Assembly (NCBI GenBank): GCA_902555275.1
Contig: CACDRY010000001.1
Location: forward strand, 62,001-126,000
DNA: 64,000 nucleotides
Source of the DNA: an uncultured Pelagibacteraceae bacterium
GTDB taxonomy: Bacteria > Pseudomonadota > Alphaproteobacteria > Pelagibacterales > Pelagibacteraceae
Reading direction: 5' to 3'
Shown here: positions 24,310-34,744 of the stretch, one piece after another
How positions within the stretch are numbered: the stretch's first letter is position 1
How the letters are laid out: the number at the start of each line of letters is the position of its first letter
The notes under the pieces: generated by a model
Told to the model about the DNA's origin: nothing
Database searches by the model: none
What the model saw: only the letters and a program-made list of their open reading frames with translations
Position numbers and translations under genes: made by a program

Positions 24310-25309
24310 AAAAATCTTTTTCTACTAAAGCCTCAGCAATTTCAACTGCATTAAGTGCAGCACCTTTTAATAAGTTATCAGACACAACCCACAAATTAAT
24401 TGAATTTGGTTGAGAAGAGTCCTCACGAATTCTTGATATGAATGTTTCAAATTTGTCTTCAGCTTCAACAGGCGTAATGTATCCTCCATCTTTTTGCTCA
24501 TCAACTACCTTGCATCCTGGTGATGATGATAAGACATTTCTTATTTCTTCTAAGTCATGTTTTTTGTTAAATTCAACATTCACACTTATGGAGTGAGAAA
24601 TAAGAACAGGGATTCTTACACAAGTAGATGTTATATTAATTTTACTATCTAATATTTTTTTTACCTCATCATGATTTTTTTGCTCTTCTTTTGTGCTTCC
24701 ATTTTCAAGAAAACTATCGATATGTGGTATAGCATTAAAAGCAATTTGCTTAGTAAAATTTTTTGACTCAACATCTTTATTTTCCAAGACTTCTTTAGTT
24801 TGGGATATAAGTTCATCCATTCCTGCCTTGCCTGCTCCTGATACAGATTGATAAGTTGATGCAACTATTCTTTTTACATTATACAAATCATGTAATGGTT
24901 TGAGAGCTACAACTATTGGTATTACTGAACAATTGGCATTTGCTATAATATTCTTATTTTTAAATTTAGGTAATTCTTTGGAATTTACCTCTGGAACAAT
25001 TAAAGGAATTTCTGGATCTTTTCTAAAGAATTTTGAATTATCTATTACAATTGTTTTTTCTGCTGCGATCGGTGCCCATTTTTCAGCAATTGAAGAACCA
25101 GCTGCAAAAAAAGCAATTTTTACTTTTGAGAAATCAAATTGTTCTAAATTACAAACAGTATGCTCTTTTCCTAAAAAATTAATTTTTTTTCCTTCACTAT
25201 TTGGAGACGCAACTAAGTACGCCTCTGTTATTGGAAAGTTTTTTTTTTCCAAAACTTCTATTAATTTTCGACCTACGTTTCCTGTCGCTCCTACTATTGC
25301 TATATTCAT
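24299..25309 (-). CDS. asd: Aspartate-semialdehyde dehydrogenase
   Basis: Asd makes aspartate semialdehyde from aspartyl phosphate, the branch point to lysine, threonine and methionine. The 336-residue protein has the NADP motif VGATGNVGRKLIEVL and the catalytic cysteine in IANANCSVIP. It also has STYQSVSGAGKAGMDEL and the C-terminal histidine region CVRIPVLISHS. It is placed between dmdA and sdhC. The association with dmdA may matter because homoserine derivatives accept methanethiol released from DMSP. Confidence 0.94.
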   Translation of the reverse strand: MNIAIVGATGNVGRKLIEVLEKKNFPITEAYLVASPNSEGKKINFLGKEHTVCNLEQFDFSKVKIAFFAAGSSIAEKWAPIAAEKTIVIDNSKFFRKDPEIPLIVPEVNSKELPKFKNKNIIANANCSVIPIVVALKPLHDLYNVKRIVASTYQSVSGAGKAGMDELISQTKEVLENKDVESKNFTKQIAFNAIPHIDSFLENGSTKEEQKNHDEVKKILDSKINITSTCVRIPVLISHSISVNVEFNKKHDLEEIRNVLSSSPGCKVVDEQKDGGYITPVEAEDKFETFISRIREDSSQPNSINLWVVSDNLLKGAALNAVEIAEALVEKDFYGK

Positions 25310-25328
25310 GATATTTTAAAGTTTTATA

Positions 25329-26438
25329 CTAAATGAAAGGTAAATCACAAACTTTTCCATGAAAATCAGAGCCATTTATATTGATTTTAAAGGATTTCGA
25401 AGTCTCAAAGTGTGGTTTGTTAATCATTGCAATCCCAATGACTTGTTTAAAAGTTGGATTGTAACAACCAGATCTTAATTCTCCAATTACATTATTATCT
25501 TCATCTACTAGATCCATTGAGCCATTAACACTTATTTCCTTGGCATCAATTTTTACTCCCATAAGTTTTTTTTTAATTCCTTCAGCTTTAATTTTTTTTA
25601 GTTTTTCTTTACCTAAGAAATCAACATCACTATCTATATTTACATACTTGTCAAAACCACACTCATATGGATTATCTCCATTGTCCATATCGTTACCATG
25701 GGAAAGTAAACCACTCTCAATACGTTCGATAAGGTTTGGTCCACCTGGTCTAATATTGAATTCCTTTCCAATTTCAAAAAGATGATCGTATAGTTTTAAA
25801 CCTGACTCGTTGTGTTCCATATAAATTTCATAGCCACCTTGTTTAGACCATCCAGACTTTGCAATAAGGTGTTTATCGCCACCAAATTCAAAATAATCAA
25901 AACCAAAAAATTTTAAATTTACAATTTTTTCTCCAAAAACTTTTTCCATTAATTGAAATGATTTTGGTCCTTGAACTGCCATTATATCAACATCAGGTTC
26001 AGAAATTTTTACATCAAATTTGTTTCCAATCGCTAATCCTTTGGCAAATAGAATTACATCTGAGTCAGCTAAAGAGACCCACCACCTATTTTCATTTAAT
26101 CTTAGAACTACAGGATCATTAATTAAACCTGCATTGTCATCAATGATTGGGCAGTAATAACATCTTCCATCTTTGGATTTTGATAAATCTCTGCAAGTCA
26201 TCAATTGAACCAATTTTGCTGAGTCTTTTCCAGAAATTTCAACTTGTCTTTCAGCGGCAACATCCCAAATCTGAACATGCTCTTTCAAGTGATGATAAGC
26301 ATCTTCTACAGAACCAAATGCTGCTGGCAGCAACATATGATTATATATAGTATAAGCAGTTACACCTTGTTTTTCAATTCTAGAGGTGTACGGTGTACCT
26401 CTAAGCCTTCTTGATTTTGCTATTAAAAAAGTTTTCAT
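25329..26438 (-). CDS. dmdA: DMSP demethylase (tetrahydrofolate-dependent, GcvT-like)
   Basis: This is a 369-residue aminomethyltransferase-fold protein. It resembles the glycine cleavage T protein but is distinct in several core motifs, such as [15 protein letters not shown] where GcvT has a GYTGE-type segment, and the ending GKVCDLPFI. The length and start ([18 protein letters not shown]) match what I recall of SAR11 DmdA. DmdA transfers a methyl group from dimethylsulfoniopropionate to tetrahydrofolate, giving methylmercaptopropionate. The adjoining dmdB- and dmdC-type genes strongly support the call. A plain GcvT is unlikely because no gcvH or gcvP is nearby. Confidence 0.88.
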   Translation of the reverse strand: MKTFLIAKSRRLRGTPYTSRIEKQGVTAYTIYNHMLLPAAFGSVEDAYHHLKEHVQIWDVAAERQVEISGKDSAKLVQLMTCRDLSKSKDGRCYYCPIIDDNAGLINDPVVLRLNENRWWVSLADSDVILFAKGLAIGNKFDVKISEPDVDIMAVQGPKSFQLMEKVFGEKIVNLKFFGFDYFEFGGDKHLIAKSGWSKQGGYEIYMEHNESGLKLYDHLFEIGKEFNIRPGGPNLIERIESGLLSHGNDMDNGDNPYECGFDKYVNIDSDVDFLGKEKLKKIKAEGIKKKLMGVKIDAKEISVNGSMDLVDEDNNVIGELRSGCYNPTFKQVIGIAMINKPHFETSKSFKININGSDFHGKVCDLPFI

Positions 26439-26489
26439 TTTTTTTTGAGCATTACTGCCATCTTATTTGATTTTTGTAAAGAAACTATA

Positions 26490-28118
26490 TTAGTTTAATT
26501 CCTTAGCTTGTTTTCTCAGTTCAAACTTTTGAATCTTTCCAGTGGATGTCTTTGGTAGCGGAGTAAACACAACCTTCTTAGGAAGTTTAAATCCAGCAAG
26601 AGTTTCTCGACAAAATTTAATAATTTCTTCCTCTGAACTTGATTTTCCTTCGATTAATTCAACAAAAGCACAAGGTGTTTCACCCCATTTTTCATCTGGT
26701 TTTGCTACAACAGCTGCCAGTGATACAGCAGGATGTTTTGAAATCGTATTTTCAATTTCGATAGATGAAATATTTTCTCCTCCTGAAATTATAATATCTT
26801 TTGATCGGTCTTGTATTTTTATGTAACCACTTGGATGAGTTACAGCTAAGTCGCCAGAATGAAACCATCCTCCATCCATTGATTTTTCTGTCGCTTCTTT
26901 ATCTTTAAAATAACCCTTCATCACCACATTTCCTCTAATCATAATTTCACCCATTGTTTTTCCATCATGAGGAACTGGCTTCATGGTTTCTGGGTCCATT
27001 ACAATGACGCCTTCTGTATTGGGATACCTTACGCCTTGTCTTGCTCTTATTTCATTTTGGTTATTTTGATCTAATTCATCCCATTCTTGATTCCATGCAC
27101 ACTGCAAAATATGACCATAGGTTTCTGTAAGACCATATACATGCATTACTTCAAAGCCTAACTTTTGCATTTTTTCAAAAATTATACTAGGAGGAGGAGC
27201 ACCTGCTGTTAATACATATACCTTCCTTTTTAATTCCTTTTGCTGATCCTCAGGTGCATTAGCTAACATGTTTAAAACTATTGGTGCTCCACCAAAATGG
27301 GTAACTTCATATTTATCAATTAATTCAAATATCTTTTTTACATCAATATTTCTCAGACAAATTACTCGACCATGAATCATTGACATTGTCCAAGGATAAC
27401 ACCAGCCATTACAATGAAACATTGGTACTGTGTATAAAAAATTTAACTGATTAGGCATATTCCATGCAACTGCACTTCCTGTTGCCATTAAATATGATCC
27501 TCTATGATGATAAACAACTCCTTTTGGATTACCAGTTGTTCCAGAAGTATAACCTAATGCTATAGCTTGCCACTCATCTTTTGGCATTTTCCATTTAAAA
27601 TTTTCATCTCCAGAATTTAAAAACTCCTCATATTCCAAAGATCCTATATTTTTTGAATCGGTTAGCTTTGCATCTTTATCATCTATATCAATTATAGTAA
27701 TTTTTGAATTAACTTCTTCTAAAGCTTTTTTTACTACATCATGAAATTGTCTATCTACAATTAGCACCTTCGCTTCACTATGATTTAAAATAAAACTAAT
27801 TGTTTTTGAGTCTAGTCTTGTATTAATAGCATTTATAACTGCTCCAACCATAGGAATGGAATAATGCGCTTCAAATATTTCAGGTGTGTTAAAAGCCAAG
27901 ACAGATACCGTATCACCTGTTTTAATTCCCAATTTATCTAATGCACTAGCAAACTTAATACATCTTTTGTAAACTTCACTCCAAGTGTATTTCCTACTTT
28001 CATAAACTACTGCTTCGTAGTTTGGATAAATATCTTTTGCTCTTTCTAAAAATGATAAAGGGGTTAATGGAACATAATTGGCTTCATTTTTATCCAAATT
28101 TGTTTCATAAGGGTTCAT
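26490..28118 (-). CDS. dmdB: Acyl-CoA synthetase, probable MMPA-CoA ligase
   Basis: This 542-residue ANL-superfamily ligase has the AMP-binding P-loop YTSGTTGNPKGVVYHH, the VYGLTETYG motif, GWFHSGDLAV, and the C-terminal lysine region LPKTSTGKIQK. By context it is the ligase that activates 3-methylmercaptopropionate (MMPA) to its CoA thioester after DmdA. The sequence alone supports a medium/short-chain fatty acyl-CoA synthetase; the MMPA role is inferred from the dmdC-dmdB-dmdA arrangement. It starts one base after dmdC and is followed by a 51-base gap before dmdA. Confidence 0.85.
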   Translation of the reverse strand: MNPYETNLDKNEANYVPLTPLSFLERAKDIYPNYEAVVYESRKYTWSEVYKRCIKFASALDKLGIKTGDTVSVLAFNTPEIFEAHYSIPMVGAVINAINTRLDSKTISFILNHSEAKVLIVDRQFHDVVKKALEEVNSKITIIDIDDKDAKLTDSKNIGSLEYEEFLNSGDENFKWKMPKDEWQAIALGYTSGTTGNPKGVVYHHRGSYLMATGSAVAWNMPNQLNFLYTVPMFHCNGWCYPWTMSMIHGRVICLRNIDVKKIFELIDKYEVTHFGGAPIVLNMLANAPEDQQKELKRKVYVLTAGAPPPSIIFEKMQKLGFEVMHVYGLTETYGHILQCAWNQEWDELDQNNQNEIRARQGVRYPNTEGVIVMDPETMKPVPHDGKTMGEIMIRGNVVMKGYFKDKEATEKSMDGGWFHSGDLAVTHPSGYIKIQDRSKDIIISGGENISSIEIENTISKHPAVSLAAVVAKPDEKWGETPCAFVELIEGKSSSEEEIIKFCRETLAGFKLPKKVVFTPLPKTSTGKIQKFELRKQAKELN

Positions 28119-28119
28119 T

Positions 28120-29883
28120 CTAATTAAATTTGTAATTCATAATATAATTACTTCCAGTTGTTGCAGTAATATAACTACTTTCTATCCTAGGAAGCACTCT
28201 ATTAAAGAAAAAGTTGGCAGTTTGGATTTTGTCCTCATAAAAATCTTTATTACTCTCATATTCTTTGAAGGAAACTTCTAGAACTTTTAACCAAGCATGC
28301 CCGGTTGCAACTAAACCAAGAACTTTTAAATAGTCATTACATGCTCCACTTGCATCTTCTGGAGAATTTTTTATTTTTTCCTTCATCCAATCAGTAAATT
28401 TTGACAAAATATCAAGATGATAGTTAAGTTGTTTTACAAAAGGCTCGGCTTTTTTGTCAGTAATTTTAATCTCGTCTTTAATTAAGTTTAGATAGTTTTC
28501 AATAATATCGCCATTTTTGTTAATTAATTTTCTGAAGACTAAGTCAGCAGCCTGAACTGAATTTGTTCCCTCATAAATAGGTGTAATTCTATTGTCTCTG
28601 TAGAATTGTTCAATACCTTGATCTTTCGTAAATCCATATCCTCCATGAATTTGCATTGCTTCACTTGTTATCTCCATTGCATTATCTGTGAAAAGCGATT
28701 TAACAACTGGTGTCATTAATGAAACAAGATCTGAGGCTTCTTGTTTTATTTTTTCATCAGAATGATTTAAGCTAACTTCAATTTGTTGAGACAGCCAGAA
28801 ACTCAAGGCTCTTTGTCCCTCTATCATAGACTTCATACTCAAAAGTGACCGTCTAATATCAACGTGATCAATAATAAAATCTGCACCATTATTTGATTTT
28901 GAATTAAATGCCTTACCTTGTTTTCTTTCTTTGGCGTAAGTAAGGGAATTTTGATATGCAATTTCAGAAATGCCTAACCCTTGAATCCCAACAATAATTC
29001 TCTCCAAATTCATCATTGTGAACATAGAGTTAAGGCCTTTATTTTTTGGTCCAATCATATAACCAACAGCATCATCAAAATTTAATACACATGTTGCAGA
29101 TCCCTTAATGCCCATTTTGTTTTCTATTGATCCTGTTGAAACTCCGTTTCTTGGCCCAACTGATCCATCTTTATTTAAAACGAATTTTGGAACTAAAAAT
29201 AAACTGATACCTTTTGTTCCTGCTGGTGAGTCTGTTGATCGAGCTAATACTAAATGAATAATATTTTCTGTTAAATCTTGATCACCTGAAGTAATAAAAA
29301 TTTTTTGACCACTAATTTTGTAAGTTCCATCATTTTGATCTACTGCTTTAGTTTTTAGAAGACCTAAGTCTGTTCCGCATACTGGTTCTGTTAAACACAT
29401 TGTGCCGCTCCATTTACCCTCAACCATTTTAGGTAAATAAGTATTTTTTATTTCATCATCAGCATGCCTTAACAAACAGTTATATGCTCCTATAGTCAAT
29501 TCACTGTAAAGTTTAAAAGATAAACTTGCAGATGATAACATCTCATCAAAGAAAGTGCTTACTGTTTTAGGCATTCCTTGACCACCATATTTCGGATCAC
29601 AAGATAAGGAAATCCATCCATCTTTTATAAATTTTTGATAAGCTTCCTTATATCCTGGCGGTGTTCTAACCACACCATTTTCTAAAACAGCTGGAGTTTC
29701 ATCTCCACTTTTTGCAAGAGGTAAGATTAAGTTTTGAGTAATTTTTGCTGCTTCTTCTAAAATATCTTTAACTAATTCTGTATTAACTTCTTTATATTTT
29801 TCAATTTCATTATATTTTTTATTGTTCCTCAATTTATCAAAGAGAAACATCATATCATCTACTGGTGCGTTATAAGTTGGCAT
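28120..29883 (-). CDS. dmdC: Acyl-CoA dehydrogenase, probable MMPA-CoA dehydrogenase
   Basis: This 587-residue FAD enzyme has an extended N-terminal region (PTYNAPVDDMMFLFDKL), typical of the DmdC-like long acyl-CoA dehydrogenases. CLTEPVCGTDLGLLKTKA, KIFITSGDQDL and IHGGYGFTKDQGIEQFYRD are acyl-CoA dehydrogenase signatures. The catalytic glutamate is probably in YEGTNSVQAADLV. In the demethylation pathway DmdC oxidises MMPA-CoA to methylthioacryloyl-CoA. No dmdD-type hydratase gene follows, so a hydratase encoded elsewhere would complete the route. Confidence 0.85.
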   Translation of the reverse strand: MPTYNAPVDDMMFLFDKLRNNKKYNEIEKYKEVNTELVKDILEEAAKITQNLILPLAKSGDETPAVLENGVVRTPPGYKEAYQKFIKDGWISLSCDPKYGGQGMPKTVSTFFDEMLSSASLSFKLYSELTIGAYNCLLRHADDEIKNTYLPKMVEGKWSGTMCLTEPVCGTDLGLLKTKAVDQNDGTYKISGQKIFITSGDQDLTENIIHLVLARSTDSPAGTKGISLFLVPKFVLNKDGSVGPRNGVSTGSIENKMGIKGSATCVLNFDDAVGYMIGPKNKGLNSMFTMMNLERIIVGIQGLGISEIAYQNSLTYAKERKQGKAFNSKSNNGADFIIDHVDIRRSLLSMKSMIEGQRALSFWLSQQIEVSLNHSDEKIKQEASDLVSLMTPVVKSLFTDNAMEITSEAMQIHGGYGFTKDQGIEQFYRDNRITPIYEGTNSVQAADLVFRKLINKNGDIIENYLNLIKDEIKITDKKAEPFVKQLNYHLDILSKFTDWMKEKIKNSPEDASGACNDYLKVLGLVATGHAWLKVLEVSFKEYESNKDFYEDKIQTANFFFNRVLPRIESSYITATTGSNYIMNYKFN

Positions 29884-29909
29884 AAGTATACTTTAGAATA
29901 AATGTTTAA

Positions 29910-31016
29910 TTATTGCAATTTTGAAATTATCGCATCTCCCATCACTGATGTTGATACTTCTTTCATTCCCTTAGAAATAATGTCTTTAGTTCTAAGACCC
30001 TCATCAAGCACACCTTGAACAGCTTTTTCTAAACTATCTGCCTCTTTATCTAGATCTAAAGAATATCTTAAAGCCATTGCAAAACTCAGTATTGTTGCTA
30101 TTGGATTAGCAATACCTTGACCTGCTATATCGGGTGCTGATCCATGAACTGGCTCATATAAAGATCTCATATTACCGTTTTTATCTTTGGCTCCAAGGGA
30201 CGCAGATGGCAAAAGCCCTAGGGAACCAGTCAACATTGCAGCCTCATCTGATAACATGTCACCAAAAAGATTATCTGTTACTATCACATCAAATTGTTTA
30301 GGATTTCTAACTAACTGCATTGCACAGTTATCTGCTAGCATATGTTTTAATTCTACATCACTATATTCTTTTTCATGAATTGCTTGCACTTCTTCTTTCC
30401 ATAATTGACCTGCCTCCATGACATTCGACTTTTCACAGGAAGTAACTTTATTATTCCTTTTTCTGGCTAGATCAAATGCAACACGGGCTACTCTCTCGAT
30501 TTCACTAGTAGTATAGACATGAGTATTAATTCCTTTTCTTTCACCATTATCAATTGGTTTTATCCCTCTAGGTTCACCAAAGTAAATCCCACCCGTTAAT
30601 TCCCTAACAAAAAGAATATCTAAATTAGAAACAAATTCAGGCTTTAAACTTGAGGCATCAACGAGTTGTTTAAAACAAATTGCAGGTCTCAAATTTGCAA
30701 ATAATTTTAATTCTTTTCTTAATTTTAATAGAGCTCTCTCTGGTTTTTTTGAAAAATCAATATTATCCCATTTTGGTCCACCAACAGCACCCAATATTAC
30801 AGCAGCGCTTTCTTGTGCCTTGTAAAAAGCTTCATCAGTTATTGGAGTTCCATGTTTATCATAAGCAGCACCTCCAACCAAATCTTGGTCAATTTCAAAA
30901 TCCAATGATTTATTTGAGTTGAACCATTCAATTATTTTTTTGACTTCAGCAATTACCTCGGGTCCGATACCATCCCCTGGTAATAGTAAAATTTTTCTTT
31001 TTTTAATTTTAATCAT
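29910..31016 (-). CDS. leuB: 3-isopropylmalate dehydrogenase
   Basis: This is the 368-residue NAD enzyme of leucine synthesis. It has [18 protein letters not shown] at the start, [13 protein letters not shown], the metal-binding [22 protein letters not shown] in the C-terminal half, and [18 protein letters not shown]. It overlaps leuD by eight bases and is followed after 26 bases by dmdC. Confidence 0.95.
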   Translation of the reverse strand: MIKIKKRKILLLPGDGIGPEVIAEVKKIIEWFNSNKSLDFEIDQDLVGGAAYDKHGTPITDEAFYKAQESAAVILGAVGGPKWDNIDFSKKPERALLKLRKELKLFANLRPAICFKQLVDASSLKPEFVSNLDILFVRELTGGIYFGEPRGIKPIDNGERKGINTHVYTTSEIERVARVAFDLARKRNNKVTSCEKSNVMEAGQLWKEEVQAIHEKEYSDVELKHMLADNCAMQLVRNPKQFDVIVTDNLFGDMLSDEAAMLTGSLGLLPSASLGAKDKNGNMRSLYEPVHGSAPDIAGQGIANPIATILSFAMALRYSLDLDKEADSLEKAVQGVLDEGLRTKDIISKGMKEVSTSVMGDAIISKLQ

Positions 31017-31614
31017 TAAATATCCAAGGTTTTGCCTCTTTAATTTTATTTTCGTATGAAACTATTTTTTCAGATTTTTCTAGAGATAACGCAATATCAT
31101 CTAATCCCTCTATTAGACATTTTTTCTTAAATTGATCTATTTCAAATTTTATTTCTTTATTACCAAAACTTATTGTTTGCTCAGGCAAATTTACAGAAAT
31201 TTCCTCTTTTCTATTCGAGTACTCTGAAATTTCTTTGATTTGATCCTCTGAAATTGTAATTGGGAGAATCCCATTCTTAAAACAGTTATTATAAAATATA
31301 TCTGCATAACTTGAACTAATTACACAAGTTATTCCAAAATCCATTAAAGCCCAAGGAGCATGTTCTCTAGAAGAGCCACATCCAAAATTCTTTCCTGCAA
31401 TTAAAATTTTAGAATTATTATACGGACTATTATTTAAAATAAAGTCATCTATCTCTTTACCACTTTGATCATATCTCATTTCAAAAAATAAATTTTTTCC
31501 TAGTCCAGTTCTTTTTATGGTTTTTAAAAACTGTTTAGGAATTATCATGTCTGTATCTATATTGACGATAGGTAGATAAGCTGGAATACTTTTTATTGAT
31601 ATAAATTTATTCAT
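31009..31614 (-). CDS. leuD: 3-isopropylmalate dehydratase small subunit
   Basis: The 201-residue aconitase swivel domain has [16 protein letters not shown] and the signature [17 protein letters not shown]. It pairs with LeuC to isomerise 2- to 3-isopropylmalate. It abuts leuC and overlaps leuB. Confidence 0.95.
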   Translation of the reverse strand: MNKFISIKSIPAYLPIVNIDTDMIIPKQFLKTIKRTGLGKNLFFEMRYDQSGKEIDDFILNNSPYNNSKILIAGKNFGCGSSREHAPWALMDFGITCVISSSYADIFYNNCFKNGILPITISEDQIKEISEYSNRKEEISVNLPEQTISFGNKEIKFEIDQFKKKCLIEGLDDIALSLEKSEKIVSYENKIKEAKPWIFND

Positions 31615-33018
31615 TTAATTTTGGTATTTTCTAACATCATCTAAGTTTCCAGAAATTGCAGCTGCTGCAGCCATTGCTGGACTAACTAAATGTGTTCTAC
31701 CACCTCTTCCCTGTCTACCCTCAAAATTTCTATTAGAGGTAGATGCACATCTTTCTTCAGGTTTAAGCTTATCCGCATTCATTGCTAGACACATTGAACA
31801 GCCTGGCTCTCTCCATTCAAAGCCTGATTCTAAAAATATTTTATCCAGACCCTCTTGCTCTGCTTGTTCTTTAACTAAACCAGAACCTGGAACAATCATT
31901 GCATGTACATGTGATGCAACTTTTTTATCTTTTAATATTTTAGCTGCCTCTCTTATATCTTCTATTCTCCCGTTAGTGCAGCTTCCTATAAAAACTTTAT
32001 CAATCTTAATATCTTGAATATTCGTATTTGGTTTTAATCCCATATAATTTAATGATCTGTTAATTGAATTTTTTCTATCTGGGTCAGTTTCACTTTCAGG
32101 ATTGGGAACTTTACCGTCTATTTCAACCACATCCTGGGGAGATGTTCCCCAAGTTACCATTGGCTTAATTTGAGATCCATCTAACGTTAATTCTTTATCA
32201 AAGTTTGCATCCTTATCAGATTTTAATGTATGCCAATATTCTAAAGCTTTTTCCCAGTTTTCTCCTTTTGGTGACATTGGTTTACCTTTTAAATATTGGA
32301 AAATCTTTTCATCTGGTTGAATTAATCCTGCTCTTGCCCCACCTTCAATCGTCATGTTGCAAATCGTCATTCTTTGTTCAACACTTAGATTAGATATAAG
32401 GTTACCGGCATACTCAATCACATAACCAGTACCACCAGCTGTTCCTATTTTTCCAATTATCTGCAAGATGACATCCTTTGATGTTACGCCAATAGGTAAT
32501 GAACCATTTACGCTAATTCTAAAGTTTTTTGATTTTTTTTGAACTAAAGTTTGTGTTGCTAAAACGTGTTCTACTTCTGAAGTTCCAATACCAAAAGCTA
32601 AAGCTCCAAATGCTCCATGAGTTGCAGTATGACTATCACCACAAACAATAATATTTCCAGGCTGTGTAAAACCTTGTTCAGGCCCTATGATATGGACAAT
32701 GCCTTGTCTTTTATCATCCATTCCAAAAATCTCTACTCCAAATTCCTTACAGTTTTTGTTCAAAGTTTCAACTTGAATTCTCGAGTCTTCATCTGCAATA
32801 CCTTTTGACCTGTCAGTTGTTGGAACGTTATGATCTGCAACAGCAAGAGTTAGTTTAGGGTGTCTTACTTTTCTGTTTGAATTTCTTAAACCTTCAAATG
32901 CTTGAGGGCTTGTAACTTCATGAATCAAATGTCTATCTACAAACAAAAGTGATGTACCATCAGGTTGTTCATCAACTAGATGATCGTTCCAAATTTTATC
33001 GTAAGTTGTAAAAGGCAT
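31615..33018 (-). CDS. leuC: 3-isopropylmalate dehydratase large subunit
   Basis: This is a 467-residue iron-sulfur aconitase-family subunit. The cluster cysteines are visible in [14 protein letters not shown] and [30 protein letters not shown] and [22 protein letters not shown] are typical of LeuC. It starts 11 bases after rplS ends, so leucine genes follow ribosomal genes with no clear promoter gap. Confidence 0.96.
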   Translation of the reverse strand: MPFTTYDKIWNDHLVDEQPDGTSLLFVDRHLIHEVTSPQAFEGLRNSNRKVRHPKLTLAVADHNVPTTDRSKGIADEDSRIQVETLNKNCKEFGVEIFGMDDKRQGIVHIIGPEQGFTQPGNIIVCGDSHTATHGAFGALAFGIGTSEVEHVLATQTLVQKKSKNFRISVNGSLPIGVTSKDVILQIIGKIGTAGGTGYVIEYAGNLISNLSVEQRMTICNMTIEGGARAGLIQPDEKIFQYLKGKPMSPKGENWEKALEYWHTLKSDKDANFDKELTLDGSQIKPMVTWGTSPQDVVEIDGKVPNPESETDPDRKNSINRSLNYMGLKPNTNIQDIKIDKVFIGSCTNGRIEDIREAAKILKDKKVASHVHAMIVPGSGLVKEQAEQEGLDKIFLESGFEWREPGCSMCLAMNADKLKPEERCASTSNRNFEGRQGRGGRTHLVSPAMAAAAAISGNLDDVRKYQN

Positions 33019-33029
33019 TTAGAAAAAAA

Positions 33030-33572
33030 TTATTTTTTCTGTTCTTGATTTTCTTTCGGTTCTTCTGTTTTTACAGGCTCTGCTTTAACTTCTTCTTTAG
33101 GAGCTTCTGCTTTAACTTCTTCTTTAGGAGCTTCTGTTTGAGGATCAGTTGATGGCATTACGTTTTCCTCAGTAACCTCATTAATTTTAGTTTCTAAATC
33201 AATACCAATCGTCTTCTTAATTTTTTCAGCTATTCTAGCAGATTTACCAGTTCTATCTCTTAGATAGTATAATTTTGCTCTTCTTACTTTTCCTGATCTT
33301 ACAACTTTTATTGTATCAACAATTGGGCTATATAATGCAAAAGTTCTTTCTACTCCCTCACCAAAAGAAATTTTTCTAACAGTAAAAGATGAATTGATAT
33401 CTCTACTCTTTTTTGCGATACATACACCTTCAAAATATTGAATTCTGTCTCTTTTACCCTCTGTTATCCTAACCCCAACTTTAACGATGTCTCCAGGAAA
33501 AAAATCAGGATGTTTTCTCTCAGATATAATCTTGTTTAAATTTGATCTGTTTATTTCTTCAATATTTTTCAT
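33030..33572 (-). CDS. rplS: Ribosomal protein L19 with repetitive C-terminal tail
   Basis: The first 120 residues are a standard L19 ([22 protein letters not shown] as part of the core, [20 protein letters not shown]). The protein is 180 residues, about 60 longer than usual. The extra tail contains two EAPKEEVKA units and ends with Pro/Glu/Lys-rich sequence ([13 protein letters not shown]). The same kind of repeat ends S16 two genes upstream. The tail is likely disordered and could reach the ribosome surface or solvent. Start and spacing to trmD (one base) are normal. Confidence 0.93.
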   Translation of the reverse strand: MKNIEEINRSNLNKIISERKHPDFFPGDIVKVGVRITEGKRDRIQYFEGVCIAKKSRDINSSFTVRKISFGEGVERTFALYSPIVDTIKVVRSGKVRRAKLYYLRDRTGKSARIAEKIKKTIGIDLETKINEVTEENVMPSTDPQTEAPKEEVKAEAPKEEVKAEPVKTEEPKENQEQKK

Positions 33573-33573
33573 T

Positions 33574-34257
33574 TTAATTTTTCTTATATTTTTGCCACAA
33601 GTCTGGTCTTCGGTCGCGTGTTATAGCCTCAGATTGGGATAAACGCCAGTCTTTAATTTTGGCGTGATCACCTGAAATTAGCACATTTGGGACCTTTTTT
33701 TCCTCCCAAACTTGAGGTTTTGTGAATTGTGGATATTCAAGAAGGCCATTCTCAAAACTCTCATCTCTTGAGGAATTAATATTACCTAGAATTCCTGGAA
33801 TAAATCTTAAAATAGAGTCTGTTACAACAAATGCAGCAACCTCACCCCCTGACAATATAAAGTCACCAATGCTAATCTCTTCAATATCTCTACTTTCTAG
33901 TATTCTCTCATCTACTCCTTCGAAGTGTCCACAAATTAAATTGATTGTTTTTTCACTCGAAAACTCTCTTGCAAGTTTAGAATTAAAAACTTTTCCTCTT
34001 GGACTTAAATAAAGGGTCTTTTCTTTAGCCTTGATATTTGCATCTAATGAATTTGCCAAAACATCTGCTTTCATAATCATTCCATTCCCTCCACCATAAG
34101 GAGTATCGTCAACAGTTTTATGTTTATCTAAAGCATAATCTCTTATGTTTACTGTTTCTAAATCCCATTCTTTTCCTTTTGACTTTCCAAAAAGGCCTTT
34201 ACTCAAATAACCAGGAAAATATTCAGGATACAACGTAAATACTCTAGACAAAAACAT
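33574..34257 (-). CDS. trmD: tRNA (guanine-37-N1)-methyltransferase
   Basis: TrmD methylates G37 of tRNAs with a G at position 36, preventing frameshifts. The real start is the ATG at 34255-34257 ([16 protein letters not shown]), giving 227 residues, the usual length. The track's 307-residue version reads backward into the rpsP repeat in another frame and should not be used. SAM-knot motifs are [13 protein letters not shown] and [15 protein letters not shown]. It begins four bases after rpsP ends; rimM, which usually sits between them, is absent. Confidence 0.95.
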   Translation of the reverse strand: MFLSRVFTLYPEYFPGYLSKGLFGKSKGKEWDLETVNIRDYALDKHKTVDDTPYGGGNGMIMKADVLANSLDANIKAKEKTLYLSPRGKVFNSKLAREFSSEKTINLICGHFEGVDERILESRDIEEISIGDFILSGGEVAAFVVTDSILRFIPGILGNINSSRDESFENGLLEYPQFTKPQVWEEKKVPNVLISGDHAKIKDWRLSQSEAITRDRRPDLWQKYKKN

Positions 34258-34261
34258 TATT

Positions 34262-34732
34262 CTATTTAGCTTCTTCCTTCGGAGCTTCTGTTTTAGCTTC
34301 TTCCTTCGGAGCTTCTGTTTTAGCTTCTTCTTTTGGTGCCTCTGCTTTTGGAGCTTCTGTTTTAGCTTCTTCCTTCGGAGCTTCTGTTTTAGGAGCATCT
34401 GCTTTAGCTTCGCCACCCTCATCAGTTTTCTTTCTATCTTTTTTTGGAATTGCTTTTTGAGGATTATTACCTTTTGCTGGCATAGGCATAATCTCATTTT
34501 CTCCTAATAATCTTGCAACTCTAGTTGTTGGTTGTGCCCCTTGACCCAGCCAATACTTAACTCTCTCAACATCTAATCCCATTCTTTCTTTTTTTTCTCT
34601 CGGAATTAGAGGATTAAAAAAACCTAATTTTTCTATAAATCTTCCATCTCTTGGAAATCTACTATCAGCAACCACTATCTTATAAACTGGTCTCTTCTTA
34701 GTTCCTCCCATTGATAAACGCATTTTTAACAT
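34262..34732 (-). CDS. rpsP: Ribosomal protein S16 with tandem-repeat C-terminal tail
   Basis: Residues 1-80 are a clear S16 ([49 protein letters not shown]). The protein is 156 residues instead of roughly 80-110. Its last ~50 residues repeat KTEAPKEEA-type units four times in near-identical DNA copies of about 27 bases. The tail is predicted to be unstructured and lightly acidic to neutral. It lies directly downstream of ffh. The similar tail of L19 suggests shared origin or function. Confidence 0.93.
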   Translation of the reverse strand: MLKMRLSMGGTKKRPVYKIVVADSRFPRDGRFIEKLGFFNPLIPREKKERMGLDVERVKYWLGQGAQPTTRVARLLGENEIMPMPAKGNNPQKAIPKKDRKKTDEGGEAKADAPKTEAPKEEAKTEAPKAEAPKEEAKTEAPKEEAKTEAPKEEAK

Positions 34733-34744
34733 TTGTTCTCCTAT

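Noticed and set aside
25310-26489. SAM-type or glycine riboswitch near dmdA or asd
   Set aside because: The gaps (19 and 51 bases) are too short, and I see no conserved riboswitch core there.
30187-30378. Small + strand ORF inside leuB
   Set aside because: It is fully inside leuB on the other strand with no SD or motif.
33574-34497. 307-residue trmD ORF from the track
   Set aside because: The first 80 residues are the rpsP repeat read in another frame. The conserved TrmD start is the Met at 34257.
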